Origin: Parasphingorhabdus flavimaris
GTDB taxonomy: Bacteria > Pseudomonadota > Alphaproteobacteria > Sphingomonadales > Sphingomonadaceae
Direction of reading: 5' to 3'
Assembly (NCBI RefSeq): GCF_013371215.1
Contig: NZ_JABWMH010000001.1
Span: 620,001 to 684,000, forward strand
DNA: 64,000 nt
Positions 54,455-63,768 of the stretch are shown piece after piece (positions within the stretch are counted from its first letter, which is position 1; every line of letters starts with the position of its first letter). The notes beneath the pieces were generated by a model. The model did no database searches. It was not told the DNA's origin and saw nothing but the letters and a program-made list of their open reading frames with translations. Position numbers and translations under genes: made by a program.

Positions 54455-55063
54455 ATGCAGATATTCAAGAAGACAGGCCGGATGGACACAAAATTTATGC
54501 GGGATCGGCAAGACATTATTGCACGACCCGGTATCCGGCTGTGTGGCATCGCTTCGATGCTGGCGGTTCTGCCAGCTCCGCTATCGGCTGAAGTCGGTCC
54601 CCGGGACAATATAGTGATCGCGTTATCCAACCGCATTGTCGCGAGCACGGTCGCAACCGGAGACAAGGCCCGGGCTGTGCCTGGCGCCATCGTCGATTTT
54701 TTTGTCACCGTGACGGGTCCGACCGAAAACGGATCGCCAGCCACATCATTTGCCGTCACCGATATGGTGCCCGCACATTTGTCCCTGTTCGTCGGTGATC
54801 TCGGGCAAGTCGGCACCGGACCGGCCGCGTTTGTGGACAATGACAGTGGCCTGGATTTTCGCTTCGACGGGCTTTCCAGTTCGACGGACTCGATCGAATT
54901 TTCCGATGATGGCGGAAAGACTTTTGAATATGTCCCGGTTGCCGACGGCGACGGTTTCGATCCGCATGTCACGCACGTCAAATTCCGACCCCGCGGCAGC
55001 TTGATGCCGGTCAGCGGGAAATATGATCGTTTTTCCTTACGTTATAGAATGAAGGTCAAGTAA
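54455..55063 (+). CDS. Predicted secreted protein with DUF11-like domain
   Basis: The 202-residue product has a basic n-region, then a hydrophobic stretch ending PAPLSAEV near residue 46, consistent with a long signal peptide. The mature part has VPGAIVDFFVTVTG and MVPAHLSLFVGDL, like one DUF11-type beta-sandwich repeat. Its C-terminal 90 residues resemble those of the GEVED protein at 34963. GAGGGA lies six bases before ATG 54455. The stop abuts the next ATG. Confidence 0.65.
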   Translation: MQIFKKTGRMDTKFMRDRQDIIARPGIRLCGIASMLAVLPAPLSAEVGPRDNIVIALSNRIVASTVATGDKARAVPGAIVDFFVTVTGPTENGSPATSFAVTDMVPAHLSLFVGDLGQVGTGPAAFVDNDSGLDFRFDGLSSSTDSIEFSDDGGKTFEYVPVADGDGFDPHVTHVKFRPRGSLMPVSGKYDRFSLRYRMKVK

Positions 55064-55996
55064 ATGAAAAATGCTATACAGAAAACGGTCGGCCCACCGG
55101 TGAATTTTGGCCATGTTTTGCCCGACCCGGAACGCCGGCAGCAGGAGCGGCATATAACGATGCTCCGGCTAGCCAAGATCAAGACGGAATCCGGAGAAGG
55201 ATGGGGGTTTATCAAAAACCTCTCCGCCACCGGCATGATGGTCGAAGTGCAAATGAATTTCGATCTGGGAGATACGGTCTCCGCCATGCTGACCGAGGAC
55301 AAGGAATTGACCGGTACCGTTCGCTGGCGTGAGGATTCATTTGCCGGCATCGAGTTTGCTGAGCCCGTCGATGTGGCCGAGCTACTGTCCAAACCTAGCC
55401 TGGCCAAGCAGGGACGGGTGCCCCGGTTGCCAAGAGTGGAAATGAAGCATCCCATCAATCTCTATCAGGGATCGAAGCTGATTCACGCCAATATTTGCGA
55501 TATTTCGCCTGCCGGCCTCTGTGTGGAAACCGATTTTGAGTTCGAGATCGGAAAAAAATTGCGGCTGTTGGTGCCAGATTTGCTGGACATTAATGGCACG
55601 GTGCGGTGGCAAGTGGGCAATCGCGTGGGAATCGTTTTCTCCCAGAGGCTTCGGCTCGATGACCTGATGATCTGGCTGTCGACATTCTATCGGGCAGCGC
55701 GAATCTCCAGTGGCGAACTGTTAGCCCTCAACGAGAGCGCCCATCAGAGCTGCTGGACGGGCGAAGAACCGGTTTCACTTCCTTATCAGGTTATCGGGCA
55801 CGATGATCTGGGACGTGAGATACTGATCGATCAAATGGATTCCGCGGTCGAAGCTCTCACTCAATTCAAGGCGACTTCGAAATTCTTTTACAAGGTGAGC
55901 ATCCGAGATGCCGACAATGCAGAATTGTCGATCGGCGCTATCGTGTTGCGCGCGTTTGACGAAGAACGCGCACTGGCAAAGACGCAATTTAGCTGA
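55064..55996 (+). CDS. Tandem PilZ domain protein
   Basis: The 310-residue product has two PilZ-like domains. The first (about 25-105) has RQQER (RxxxR) and NLSATGM; the second (about 120-205) has DISPAGL and GTVRWQVG but its arginine motif is irregular (RVPRLPR). So one site looks able to bind c-di-GMP. The C-terminal 100 residues are unassigned. Its ATG directly follows the stop of the secreted-protein gene, indicating one operon. Confidence 0.8.
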   Translation: MKNAIQKTVGPPVNFGHVLPDPERRQQERHITMLRLAKIKTESGEGWGFIKNLSATGMMVEVQMNFDLGDTVSAMLTEDKELTGTVRWREDSFAGIEFAEPVDVAELLSKPSLAKQGRVPRLPRVEMKHPINLYQGSKLIHANICDISPAGLCVETDFEFEIGKKLRLLVPDLLDINGTVRWQVGNRVGIVFSQRLRLDDLMIWLSTFYRAARISSGELLALNESAHQSCWTGEEPVSLPYQVIGHDDLGREILIDQMDSAVEALTQFKATSKFFYKVSIRDADNAELSIGAIVLRAFDEERALAKTQFS

Positions 55997-56524
55997 AGAC
56001 CTCAAGATTATTTTATCCTGTGGAGCAGTCGTTCTGACTGCAAGAACCGAAAACAGGCGGGAGTGCGATCAAATATGGATTCCCCCCCCCCCGGGTTGAA
56101 CTGATGAACATTCCGTTGACGGCATATTCAAGGGAGAAAGGAGGTAGAAAAGAAATGGATAATTTTTATATCCTGCGGTCGGATGGGTAGAGCATGTCGC
56201 TGACATGACATTCCGAACGCATGGCCAGGTGATATTTGGAGGTAGATTTTGGATTTTGGTCCAACATTGATAACACGGGATTTTGCTTCTTCGCAAACAT
56301 ACCAGAAAATCACCCCCAAGTAGCGCTGTCGTTGTTGTAAAGCATCACTGTTGGTGACCCAACTTCAACGTTAAGAAATTGTCAATTGTCCTTACAATAT
56401 ATTGCGCCGTCCAGAAATGAAGTGGATCTATGCTAACTGCTGGGTAGTACAGCTGAGGCACGCAATTGTTTAGCCATCATACGGGCAACCAATTCCCGTC
56501 CAGATGCGAGGGTATATTGGTCGG
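55997..56524. other. Intergenic region with poly-C tract
   Basis: About 530 AT-richer bases without a gene I can support. Contains an 11-C run at 56082-56092 and a near-CtrA site (TTAA-N7-TCAA) at 56371-56385. Confidence 0.55.
56082..56092 (+). repeat. Homopolymer of 11 C
   Basis: Eleven consecutive C residues followed by GGG, the longest homopolymer I noticed. Such runs slip in replication and can vary between cells. Confidence 0.9.
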
Positions 56525-57016
56525 ATGTCTATAATTTATATCCAATTTTTCTGCGCGTTTGCTTTGATTGCCACGATTTTCTTTGTGGTACTATGGTTGC
56601 GAAAATCGCAGAGAGACTTGCAGGCGGTCACCCTGGAACTGGAACGATGTAAATTAACGCTTGAAATTTCTGAACATGTTGGCCGTTTTGGATCCTGGCA
56701 CATGAATGCCGGGACAAGGGTTGTAAGATGGTCCGACTATATCTTTGATATGCATGAACGTAGACATTCTCTCGGGCATCCGCCGCTCGAAAATGCAATC
56801 GACTATTACCACCGGGCCGATCGTCTTATGGCGCAATCTGCTGTTGAAAAGGCTTTGAAGAAAGGAGAGGATTTTGAATTTCGAGCACGTATTATCACCG
56901 AACAGGGAAACGAAATTCCTGTTCTGTCTCGTGGAACCTGCCAGATCGACAAAGACGGCTCTGTGCTGGGTGTTTTTGGTTGCTTCATTGATTTAAGCGC
57001 ACCTGAGGATCGATAA
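56525..57016 (+). CDS. Membrane-anchored PAS domain protein
   Basis: The 163-residue product has one N-terminal membrane helix (about 5-25), a short linker helix and a PAS fold of the PAS_3 type (FGSWHMNAGTRVVRWSDYIFDMH, with FEFRARIITEQGNEIPVLSRG). There is no output domain, so it may work with a partner. ATG 56525 is chosen as the start of the hydrophobic helix; ATG 56504 is in frame too. Confidence 0.65.
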   Translation: MSIIYIQFFCAFALIATIFFVVLWLRKSQRDLQAVTLELERCKLTLEISEHVGRFGSWHMNAGTRVVRWSDYIFDMHERRHSLGHPPLENAIDYYHRADRLMAQSAVEKALKKGEDFEFRARIITEQGNEIPVLSRGTCQIDKDGSVLGVFGCFIDLSAPEDR

Positions 57017-57151
57017 TCCCTCTTGATTCGGGTATAGTAAGTGCGCATTTGGCGACTATTTTCGGTAAAACGGGTTGACGCAACACGGCCATCGCGCTTG
57101 TCCTAGGCAGTTTTTAATGCGGGGCAGGGCGCTGCTATTGACGAAAGGGCC

Positions 57152-58843
57152 TTGCCAGTTTTGAGCGAAGACGAGAAACTTCAACTATGTCTGGAACGTG
57201 ATCGACTGCTTTGCGATCTTGAATTCGCGCGATCTCCAATCATGAGCAAACTTCTCCGGTTTCTCGTGGAGTATAAGTTGCGCGAGGTGGACAAGCCATT
57301 GACAGCCTATGTTATCGCTGTCGATGCGCTCGGCCGTGACGACGGGTTCGATACGCAGATAGACAGTTATCCGCGCGTTCAGATCGGTCGCCTGCGCAGG
57401 ATGCTCGACCATTTCTACTTGCGCGAAAATAGCGAGATGCGGCTTTCTATTCCGTATAACCATTACGAGATTGTCCTGGGACCCAATGAACCGGCCGGCG
57501 TCAATCAGACGCTTCATGGAAAGGCCGATTCCGGCGTTGCGGAAGCCACCACCGAGGTGATCGCTTCGGGTCGGAAAAGAACAGCGTTTCTGGATCGACT
57601 GCTGAACTTCGCCAGCGACCATATTGGTCCCGTTCTTGCCACGGTCGTTCTGATCATATTGCTGGCTCTTGGAGCGCTTTTCTATCTGCAGCAGTCTGCA
57701 AAGGCAGAAGTAACCTCGATTGCCTATCCGGAAATCATCGTGAGAGGACCGGAGGGGGTGACCAATCCTGCCAAGCGTACCCAGGTCCAGATGACTCGCA
57801 GCTATCTTGTCAGCGCGCTGGAAAAGTTCGACCAGCTGCGAATTTTCGATGGGGATGCGGACACGCAGAGCGGGTCGCAATATCTGCTGGAAACCTCGGT
57901 CCTGTATCCACTGAACGACCGTATCCAGCTTCGCCTGATCGACCGTGACACCGGTGAGGTAATCTGGTCTGACGGTGTCAATGCGCAATCCAATGAAGCT
58001 CTGGAGGCTGACCTGGATCGGTCGGTTGTCATTGTCGCAAGCCCCCATGGGAAAATCGCCCAACATGAGCTTGCGAAATTTCGCGGCGATTACTCACCCG
58101 GTTACCCGTGCTTGCTCCAGTTCCACCAATTCATGCGTTATCGCGACGAAAGCCTGTTGAAACCCAATCTGGAATGTATGGAAGCATCTGCCGAACAATT
58201 TCCCGACGATCCCTATCTGATGAGCATGATGGTGATTGCCAAAAACGTATCGGAACAATTTGGCGATCGTCATGCCATTGATGGCCTGAGCAAGGATTTC
58301 GCATTGAAAGCTGCGCAGCTGGATCATGATAGCGCGGTCGCCACTTTTGCGGTGGCGCAAAGTGCCTTCTATGAAGGGGACTGCCGCAAGGGCGTTGCAT
58401 GGGGGGAACGCGCCGTCCGCCTCAATCCGCTGAATTCGAGGATCATGGGATATCTGGGCCTATATATGCTTGCATGCAACTTGCCGGAAGGCGAAGCATA
58501 TTCTGTCAGGGCATTGGAATTGGACCCTTATGCAGATCTGGTCGTCGCTGCGACATTGGCCATGCAAAAACTGCAGCGTGGCGATGCCATGGGAGCCCGG
58601 CAACTATCGTCGAAATATCTCGATTCAGCACCGGGCGCTGCTCCAGGTCTGGAAATAAGCTATATCCTGTCCACCGCTGCGCTCGGAGACAAAGCGGAGG
58701 CGCAACGCGCCTGGCGGAGCCTGATAGCCCGTTCCGGTCTGCCGAAAACGGCAACGCCGCGAGACGTGCTGTCCCGGTGGATCGCCAATCCTGTGCTGAT
58801 CCGTGAGCTGGAGCAGGATTTTGAAAACGCGAATCTCGATTGA
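57152..58843 (+). CDS. Winged-helix, transmembrane and TPR protein
   Basis: The 563-residue product has an N-terminal DNA-binding-like winged helix (LLRFLVEYKL, IAVDALGRDDGFDTQ, RVQIGRLRRMLDHFY), one membrane helix (about 158-178, VLATVVLIILLALGALFYL), a domain like the adenylate-cyclase-associated TolB-like region, then TPR repeats (about 330-540). This design resembles ToxR-type one-component regulators. The TTG at 57152 is a tentative start; TTG 57161 is an alternative. The signal is unknown. Confidence 0.75.
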   Translation: MPVLSEDEKLQLCLERDRLLCDLEFARSPIMSKLLRFLVEYKLREVDKPLTAYVIAVDALGRDDGFDTQIDSYPRVQIGRLRRMLDHFYLRENSEMRLSIPYNHYEIVLGPNEPAGVNQTLHGKADSGVAEATTEVIASGRKRTAFLDRLLNFASDHIGPVLATVVLIILLALGALFYLQQSAKAEVTSIAYPEIIVRGPEGVTNPAKRTQVQMTRSYLVSALEKFDQLRIFDGDADTQSGSQYLLETSVLYPLNDRIQLRLIDRDTGEVIWSDGVNAQSNEALEADLDRSVVIVASPHGKIAQHELAKFRGDYSPGYPCLLQFHQFMRYRDESLLKPNLECMEASAEQFPDDPYLMSMMVIAKNVSEQFGDRHAIDGLSKDFALKAAQLDHDSAVATFAVAQSAFYEGDCRKGVAWGERAVRLNPLNSRIMGYLGLYMLACNLPEGEAYSVRALELDPYADLVVAATLAMQKLQRGDAMGARQLSSKYLDSAPGAAPGLEISYILSTAALGDKAEAQRAWRSLIARSGLPKTATPRDVLSRWIANPVLIRELEQDFENANLD

Positions 58844-58888
58844 TTTCTCGCACATGAAAAGTTCGACCATCTGGCCCCGGCCGATCGT

Positions 58889-58906
58889 CTAGGTAAAATC
58901 ACCTAG
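58889..58906. repeat. Inverted repeat CTAGGT-N6-ACCTAG
   Basis: Perfect 6-bp arms about 115 bases upstream of the universal stress gene at 59021; a possible operator. Confidence 0.35.
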
Positions 58907-59020
58907 GGGACACCACTGATTCAGTCTGCAATCGGCGAATATTATTCCTGAACAATGCCGGTCGGCGATCGGGTCGGCGGCCCGGCAACGGGTTATGGAT
59001 CTGAAGGAAAGGCCAGAGCA

Positions 59021-59848
59021 ATGGATCATAAAGCAATTCTGCTGGCGACCAACCTTTCGGCGCGTTGCGATCGGCCGCTGGACCGGGCGTTGATGCTCGC
59101 AAAGGAGTGGAACACGAAACTGATCCTGCTTCATATTCTCGATCCCGCTCGGGCGAAGGACGCGGCTACCAATATCCGCGAAATCGAGAAGCAAATTGCC
59201 GATGAACTGCCCAGGAACAAGGTCGACATCGAGATATTGGTCAAGATCGGCGATATTGCCGCGACCATCATCGAAACCGCACAAGACAGAAAATGCGATC
59301 TGATCGTGACCGGGGTCGCGCGCTATAACAGCATTGGCGATATCCTGCTTGGCGGGCCGGTGGATCAGCTGATCAGAAACGCGCCCGTTCCGGTCCTGGT
59401 GGTAAAGCGTCGACCCCAAAAGGCTTACAAGAATATCCTGATCGCCACCGATTTCTCGGAATGTTCGCTGCAGGCGCTGAACGCGGCCGCCGAATTATTT
59501 CCCGACCCCAGGCTTCACCTGGTCCACGCCTATCACGAACCCTATAGCGCCTGGCTGAGCTCCGATCAGGTCGCACAGGATGTAAAGTCCGAGGAGCAGA
59601 CATCGTTGACCCGTTTTCTGGCGAGACGCGATATTTCGGACACCGTATTCGACCGGGTGAACGGATCAATCGAGAAGGGCGATCTGGGGGGCGTATTATA
59701 TCGCAAGATCGAAGCGACGAAATCGGATCTGGTGGTATTGGGAACCCATGGGCGCGGAGCGCTTTCCCGTGCGACACTGGGGAGCAACGCCCAGCATGTG
59801 CTCGGCTGGGTCGGTCAGGACGTCCTGATGGTCCGCGAGAGGAAATAG
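59021..59848 (+). CDS. Tandem universal stress protein
   Basis: The 275-residue product has two Usp domains. Each has the expected start (KAILLATNLS; KNILIATDFSE). The second ends with LGTHGRGALSRATLGSNAQHVL, an ATP-binding Usp signature. AAGGAAAGG lies upstream of ATG 59021. It differs from the other two Usp proteins of the window and is convergent with the beta-CASP gene. Confidence 0.92.
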   Translation: MDHKAILLATNLSARCDRPLDRALMLAKEWNTKLILLHILDPARAKDAATNIREIEKQIADELPRNKVDIEILVKIGDIAATIIETAQDRKCDLIVTGVARYNSIGDILLGGPVDQLIRNAPVPVLVVKRRPQKAYKNILIATDFSECSLQALNAAAELFPDPRLHLVHAYHEPYSAWLSSDQVAQDVKSEEQTSLTRFLARRDISDTVFDRVNGSIEKGDLGGVLYRKIEATKSDLVVLGTHGRGALSRATLGSNAQHVLGWVGQDVLMVRERK

Positions 59849-59856
59849 CGCCCGCT

Positions 59857-61407
59857 TCAGTCGACGCTGTCCAGCGCCCGCTTCAGTGCCGCGAGCATTT
59901 TTTCGCGATCCTGATTGCTCTTCTGTCTGGATAGCTTGTCTTCCACCTCTGCGCGCAATGCGGCAAGCTTGGAAATCCAGTCGCGCGAAGCGGTCAGGTC
60001 CGCTGCATCGGGGCGCCCTGCGGACTCGCGGGTGGCTGGCTCTGCTGGCTGCAATGCCCAGGTTTCGCCGAGCGCCGGGACGATGGCGGAGGGTAAATCC
60101 GGTACGTCTTCTATCGTTTTGGCAAGGCTGGCCAGGGCGGTGGGGTCTCCGTGGACAAGAAACAGCGAGCCTCTGACCGGTGTGCGATCCTTGATCCATT
60201 CTATCAGTCCGCTGCGATCGGCGTGGTTGGAATAGCCGTCGAGCGTCGCAACCTGAGCCTTTACGTCGACATCATTGCCGGAAATACGGACACGTTTTGC
60301 GCCGTCCCGGAGCACCGAGCCCAGGGTCCCTGAAACCTGATAGCCCGACAACAGGAGCCGGGATTGCCGTTTGGGCAGGTTGCGGACAAGATGGTGCCTG
60401 ATCCGTCCGCCCTCGCACATGCCGGAACCGGCAATGATGACGATCCCGGTCATCCGGTTGAGCTTCTTGGATTCCGCGGTATTCTGGATGAACCGTATAT
60501 TGGATCGCTTCAGCATGTCGGTACCGCTGTCGCGGTAGCGCATCACCGCCATCGTGACTTTCTGGGCCAGCGGAGAGTCGAGAAAGACATTCACCGGCGC
60601 GAGACGTCTCGTTTCGAACAAGGCATCGAAGTCCTCGAGGATCGCCTGTGTACGTTCCAGCGCAAAGGCCGGGATCAGAAGATTCCCACCGGCTGCCATC
60701 ACTTCCTCGACATGGCGGGCAAGCATCTCGCGGCGCTCGCTGACCAGCACCAGCTCGCGGTCCCGGTCACCATAAGTGGATTCGCAGAAGACATGGTCAT
60801 AGCCGCCGATGTCCGATGCGGAGCAGTTGATTGCGCGGCCGGAACCGATGTCGCCCGAGAATAGCAGCCTTTGGCCGCCGATATTGATTTCGATCGAAGC
60901 CGATCCAACGATATGGCGGGCGTCCCAGAAACGGAAAGACACGCCATTGTCGAGATAATTTTCCTCACAATAGGTGACGGTACGAATATTCTTGTGCAGC
61001 CGGGTGATGTCCTTGCTGCCGTAGAGCGGAGTGAAGGGCGGCAGGCCGGCCCGGTCGGCCCGGCGGTTCCGGCGCTCGACATCCGCAGCCTGCAATTTGG
61101 CGGCATCCTGGAGGAGCGGTTTCAGAATATCGGCGGTTGGAGCCGTGCAATATGTCTTGGCCTTGCAGCCTCTGGCATAGAGATAGGCAAGCCTGCCGCT
61201 GTGATCGAGATGGGCATGGGTCAGCAGCACTGCGTCGATTTTTTTCGGATCAAATGGCAATTCCTCATGGTTCAGGGATTCGAGTGACCGGGTCCCCTGA
61301 AACATGCCGCAGTCGACCAATATCGTCTGACCCGCTCCGCTGACTTCAAAGCAGGATCCGGTCACTGTCCCTGCTGCTCCATGAAATTTTACGCTTGCAC
61401 CACTCAT
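59857..61407 (-). CDS. MBL-fold beta-CASP metallohydrolase (RNase-like)
   Basis: The 516-residue product has the metallo-beta-lactamase motif THAHLDHSG, then FSGDIGSG and FCESTYGDRDR, a beta-CASP domain, and AGSGMCEGGRIRHHL with YSNHADRSGL near the end. It resembles RNA-processing CPSF-type exonucleases. GAGAGGAAG precedes ATG 61407. The upstream Usp gene ends 34 bases before it, so the two are probably one operon. A role in stress-linked RNA decay is an inference. Confidence 0.92.
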   Translation of the reverse strand: MSGASVKFHGAAGTVTGSCFEVSGAGQTILVDCGMFQGTRSLESLNHEELPFDPKKIDAVLLTHAHLDHSGRLAYLYARGCKAKTYCTAPTADILKPLLQDAAKLQAADVERRNRRADRAGLPPFTPLYGSKDITRLHKNIRTVTYCEENYLDNGVSFRFWDARHIVGSASIEINIGGQRLLFSGDIGSGRAINCSASDIGGYDHVFCESTYGDRDRELVLVSERREMLARHVEEVMAAGGNLLIPAFALERTQAILEDFDALFETRRLAPVNVFLDSPLAQKVTMAVMRYRDSGTDMLKRSNIRFIQNTAESKKLNRMTGIVIIAGSGMCEGGRIRHHLVRNLPKRQSRLLLSGYQVSGTLGSVLRDGAKRVRISGNDVDVKAQVATLDGYSNHADRSGLIEWIKDRTPVRGSLFLVHGDPTALASLAKTIEDVPDLPSAIVPALGETWALQPAEPATRESAGRPDAADLTASRDWISKLAALRAEVEDKLSRQKSNQDREKMLAALKRALDSVD

Positions 61408-61441
61408 TCAATTCTTCCTCTCGGAAAATATATTTCCAAGA

Positions 61442-62254
61442 TCAATGGGCCACCACCAGCGGGACCGGGCAATCGTGGAACAGGCTTCGTGTAACGCCGC
61501 CCAGCAGAAACTCGCGCGCTCTGCTGTGGCCATAGGCGCCCATCACAAGATAGCTCGCGCCCAGGGTGGCGACGGATGACAGGAGCACATCCTGCACAGA
61601 CGAGTTTTTTGCTTCCAGATCGTGGATTTTGGAACCGATCCCGTGTCCTGACAGATATTCCGACGCGTCGAGAGGCGGCAGATCATGATCCTTGTCTTCC
61701 TCGACCACAACAATATGCACCTCACTGGCCAGCTTGAGGAGAGGGACTGCGCCGCGCAGGGCGTTGCCCGCTTCAAAACTTCCATTCCAGGCGACCACCG
61801 CCGGACCCGCTACATCGAATTTCTTGACGCTGTCCGGCTGGACAACCACCGGAATATTGGTGCCGAGTACCACGTCTCCCAATATGCTGATCGGCGTCGT
61901 GTTGTCCTTGTCGCCGCTGGCCGAGCTCAACACCATCAGGTCGGCGAGCGCGGAGCTTCTCGCCAGTCCTCTTGCCGCCTCTGCATTCGCTTCCTGATAA
62001 TCCCACGGCACGTCTTCTCCGGACAGCCGTTTTTCCATTTCTCCCTTCAGCGCGATGTCGGCTTCCCGCGCATATTTGCCGACGTCGTACATCACCGACA
62101 TGCCGGTCACACCGTCGAAGGCCATTTGCGGATTATAGGGGTTGGCGCGCAGGCAATGGAGATGCCCGCTCAGCGCGCGGGTGATATCCAGCGCTGCCTG
62201 ATATCGAGCATCAAGGCCGGAATCGTCATTCACATAGAGTAGCACGGATTTCAT
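61442..62254 (-). CDS. Tandem universal stress protein, paralogue of the fixL-linked Usp
   Basis: The 270-residue product matches the Usp at 20073 over its whole length, with identical segments such as VAWNGSFE, EEDKDHDLP and MGAYGHSRAREFL. The nucleotide signature is in the second half. AGGAGAG precedes ATG 62254. It is upstream of the beta-CASP gene on the same strand. Confidence 0.93.
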   Translation of the reverse strand: MKSVLLYVNDDSGLDARYQAALDITRALSGHLHCLRANPYNPQMAFDGVTGMSVMYDVGKYAREADIALKGEMEKRLSGEDVPWDYQEANAEAARGLARSSALADLMVLSSASGDKDNTTPISILGDVVLGTNIPVVVQPDSVKKFDVAGPAVVAWNGSFEAGNALRGAVPLLKLASEVHIVVVEEDKDHDLPPLDASEYLSGHGIGSKIHDLEAKNSSVQDVLLSSVATLGASYLVMGAYGHSRAREFLLGGVTRSLFHDCPVPLVVAH

Positions 62255-62410
62255 ATGATCTCTCCTGATTGGGTAAAATTCCGGCGGATTTCATATCCTA
62301 TCCGGACACCAATTCGCGCTGTATCAGGGATTATACGGATGCCGGGCCGGCGGTTGACGGAGTGCCGGAGCTGCCAGCTATTCCATGACGCCAGCGATCC
62401 CGCGCAAAAT

Positions 62411-62424
62411 GCCCCGGGCGGGGC
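62411..62424 (-). terminator. GC-rich hairpin after lptB
   Basis: GCCCC-N4-GGGGC about 16 bases after the lptB stop on the minus strand, followed by ATTTTG. Likely the terminator of the leftward lptB transcript. Confidence 0.5.
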
Positions 62425-62439
62425 GGCTGGGCAGGCGCT

Positions 62440-63219
62440 CTAATGGAAAAGCTCTTCGCCAAGATACAGGCGGCGAACGGTCTTGTCCTGCAGCATGGCT
62501 TCCGGCGCACCGCTGAACAGGATCCGGCCTTCATGCAGGATATAGACCCGGTCGAGAAGATCGATCATCTCCCGCACATTCTGATCGGTAATCAGAATGC
62601 CCACGTCATGCCTCTCCAATTTGGAGATCATCCCCTTGATGTCCCTGACCGACATCGGATCAATCCCGGCAAAGGGTTCGTCAAACAGCATGACGGTCGG
62701 GTTGGCGGCCATCGCGCGGGCAATTTCGCAGCGGCGTCTTTCGCCGCCCGACAGCGCCCGAGCCGGCACTTTCCGGACATAGTCGATATGAAATTCGGCC
62801 AGCAGATCATCCAGTTTTTGCGCTCGGGCAACCGGGTCTTTTTCAAACAGCTCGAGCACGGTCATGATATTCTGTTCGACCGTCAGCCCGCGGAATATCG
62901 ATGTTTCCTGGGGCAAATATCCAAGTCCGCGACGCGCACGCTGATCGAGTGGCAGACCGCTGATATCTTCTCCATCGAGAATGATCTGCCCCCCGTTGAT
63001 CCGCAACAAGCCGAGTATCGAGTAAAAGGTTATGGTTTTTCCTGCTCCGTCCGGACCAAGCAGGCCAACGATCTCTGATCGCCCGACATTGAATGATACG
63101 TCGTGCAGGACCGTTTTCCTGCCGAATTTCTTGGTGACCGAAACAACCGAGAGGCCAGCGCTATCCACAGCCGGCGGGTTCGCGAGTTGTGGCAATGTGG
63201 GAAGATTGAAATGTTTCAA
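62440..63219 (-). CDS. lptB: LPS export ABC transporter ATPase LptB
   Basis: LptB powers lipopolysaccharide extraction from the inner membrane with LptFGC. The 259-residue product has Walker A GPDGAGKT (Asp where Asn is usual), LGYLPQETSIFRGLTVEQNI, the ABC signature LSGGERRR, and Walker B VMLFDEPFAGIDP. The first start is TTG 63219 without a clear ribosome-binding site; GTG near 63169 is an alternative, closer to the family start. lptA and lptC are not adjacent in the window. Confidence 0.93.
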   Translation of the reverse strand: MKHFNLPTLPQLANPPAVDSAGLSVVSVTKKFGRKTVLHDVSFNVGRSEIVGLLGPDGAGKTITFYSILGLLRINGGQIILDGEDISGLPLDQRARRGLGYLPQETSIFRGLTVEQNIMTVLELFEKDPVARAQKLDDLLAEFHIDYVRKVPARALSGGERRRCEIARAMAANPTVMLFDEPFAGIDPMSVRDIKGMISKLERHDVGILITDQNVREMIDLLDRVYILHEGRILFSGAPEAMLQDKTVRRLYLGEELFH

Positions 63220-63331
63220 TGATTTGCACCGCCTCGACCGGAAAACCGATATGATAATCGTCCCGGCATCCGCGCAATATCAGGGAGTTTACGTATATTT
63301 CGGTTCCCGCCTTCCGACTTATGGACCGATT

Positions 63332-63751
63332 ATGGCCAATGTCCTGAAAGCCGGTGTCCTCTACTTTCTCGGTGTGTTCGCGCTGGGGTTCGTTCTGGGG
63401 GCGATGCGCATGTTCTTTCTGGTGCCGATTACCGGACCAGTGATGGCGGTGCTGATCGAAATTCCGCCGATGCTTTTATTCTCCTGGTTCTTTTGCCGGT
63501 TCCTGACCAGGCGATATAAAATTCCCGCAGAAGCCTATGATCGTCTGGCGATGGGCGGGATCGCCTTCGCATGGCTGATGGTCGGTGATATGCTGGTCAG
63601 GTTGCTGTTGCAGGAGGGGGATTTGGGCGGCGCTCTGGTGGCGTTTGATCTGCCGGAAAATCGTATCGGTCTTGGTGCCCAGATCGCTTTTGCGCTATTT
63701 CCGCTGGTCCAGTCCTACACCGGAAAGGAAAGCAGAAACGGGCTTTCATAA
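63332..63751 (+). CDS. Small hypothetical membrane protein
   Basis: The 139-residue product has about four membrane helices (residues 5-25, 35-55, 75-95, 110-128 approx.) and short loops. No family is recognised. I choose ATG 63332 with a GGA six bases upstream; ATG 63251 would add 27 residues. It is divergent from lptB. Confidence 0.6.
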   Translation: MANVLKAGVLYFLGVFALGFVLGAMRMFFLVPITGPVMAVLIEIPPMLLFSWFFCRFLTRRYKIPAEAYDRLAMGGIAFAWLMVGDMLVRLLLQEGDLGGALVAFDLPENRIGLGAQIAFALFPLVQSYTGKESRNGLS

Positions 63752-63768
63752 TTGTTCAGTGATCGGTT

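Noticed and set aside
56371-56385. Second CtrA site TTAA-N7-TCAA
   Set aside because: One mismatch in an AT-rich stretch; too weak to call without binding data.
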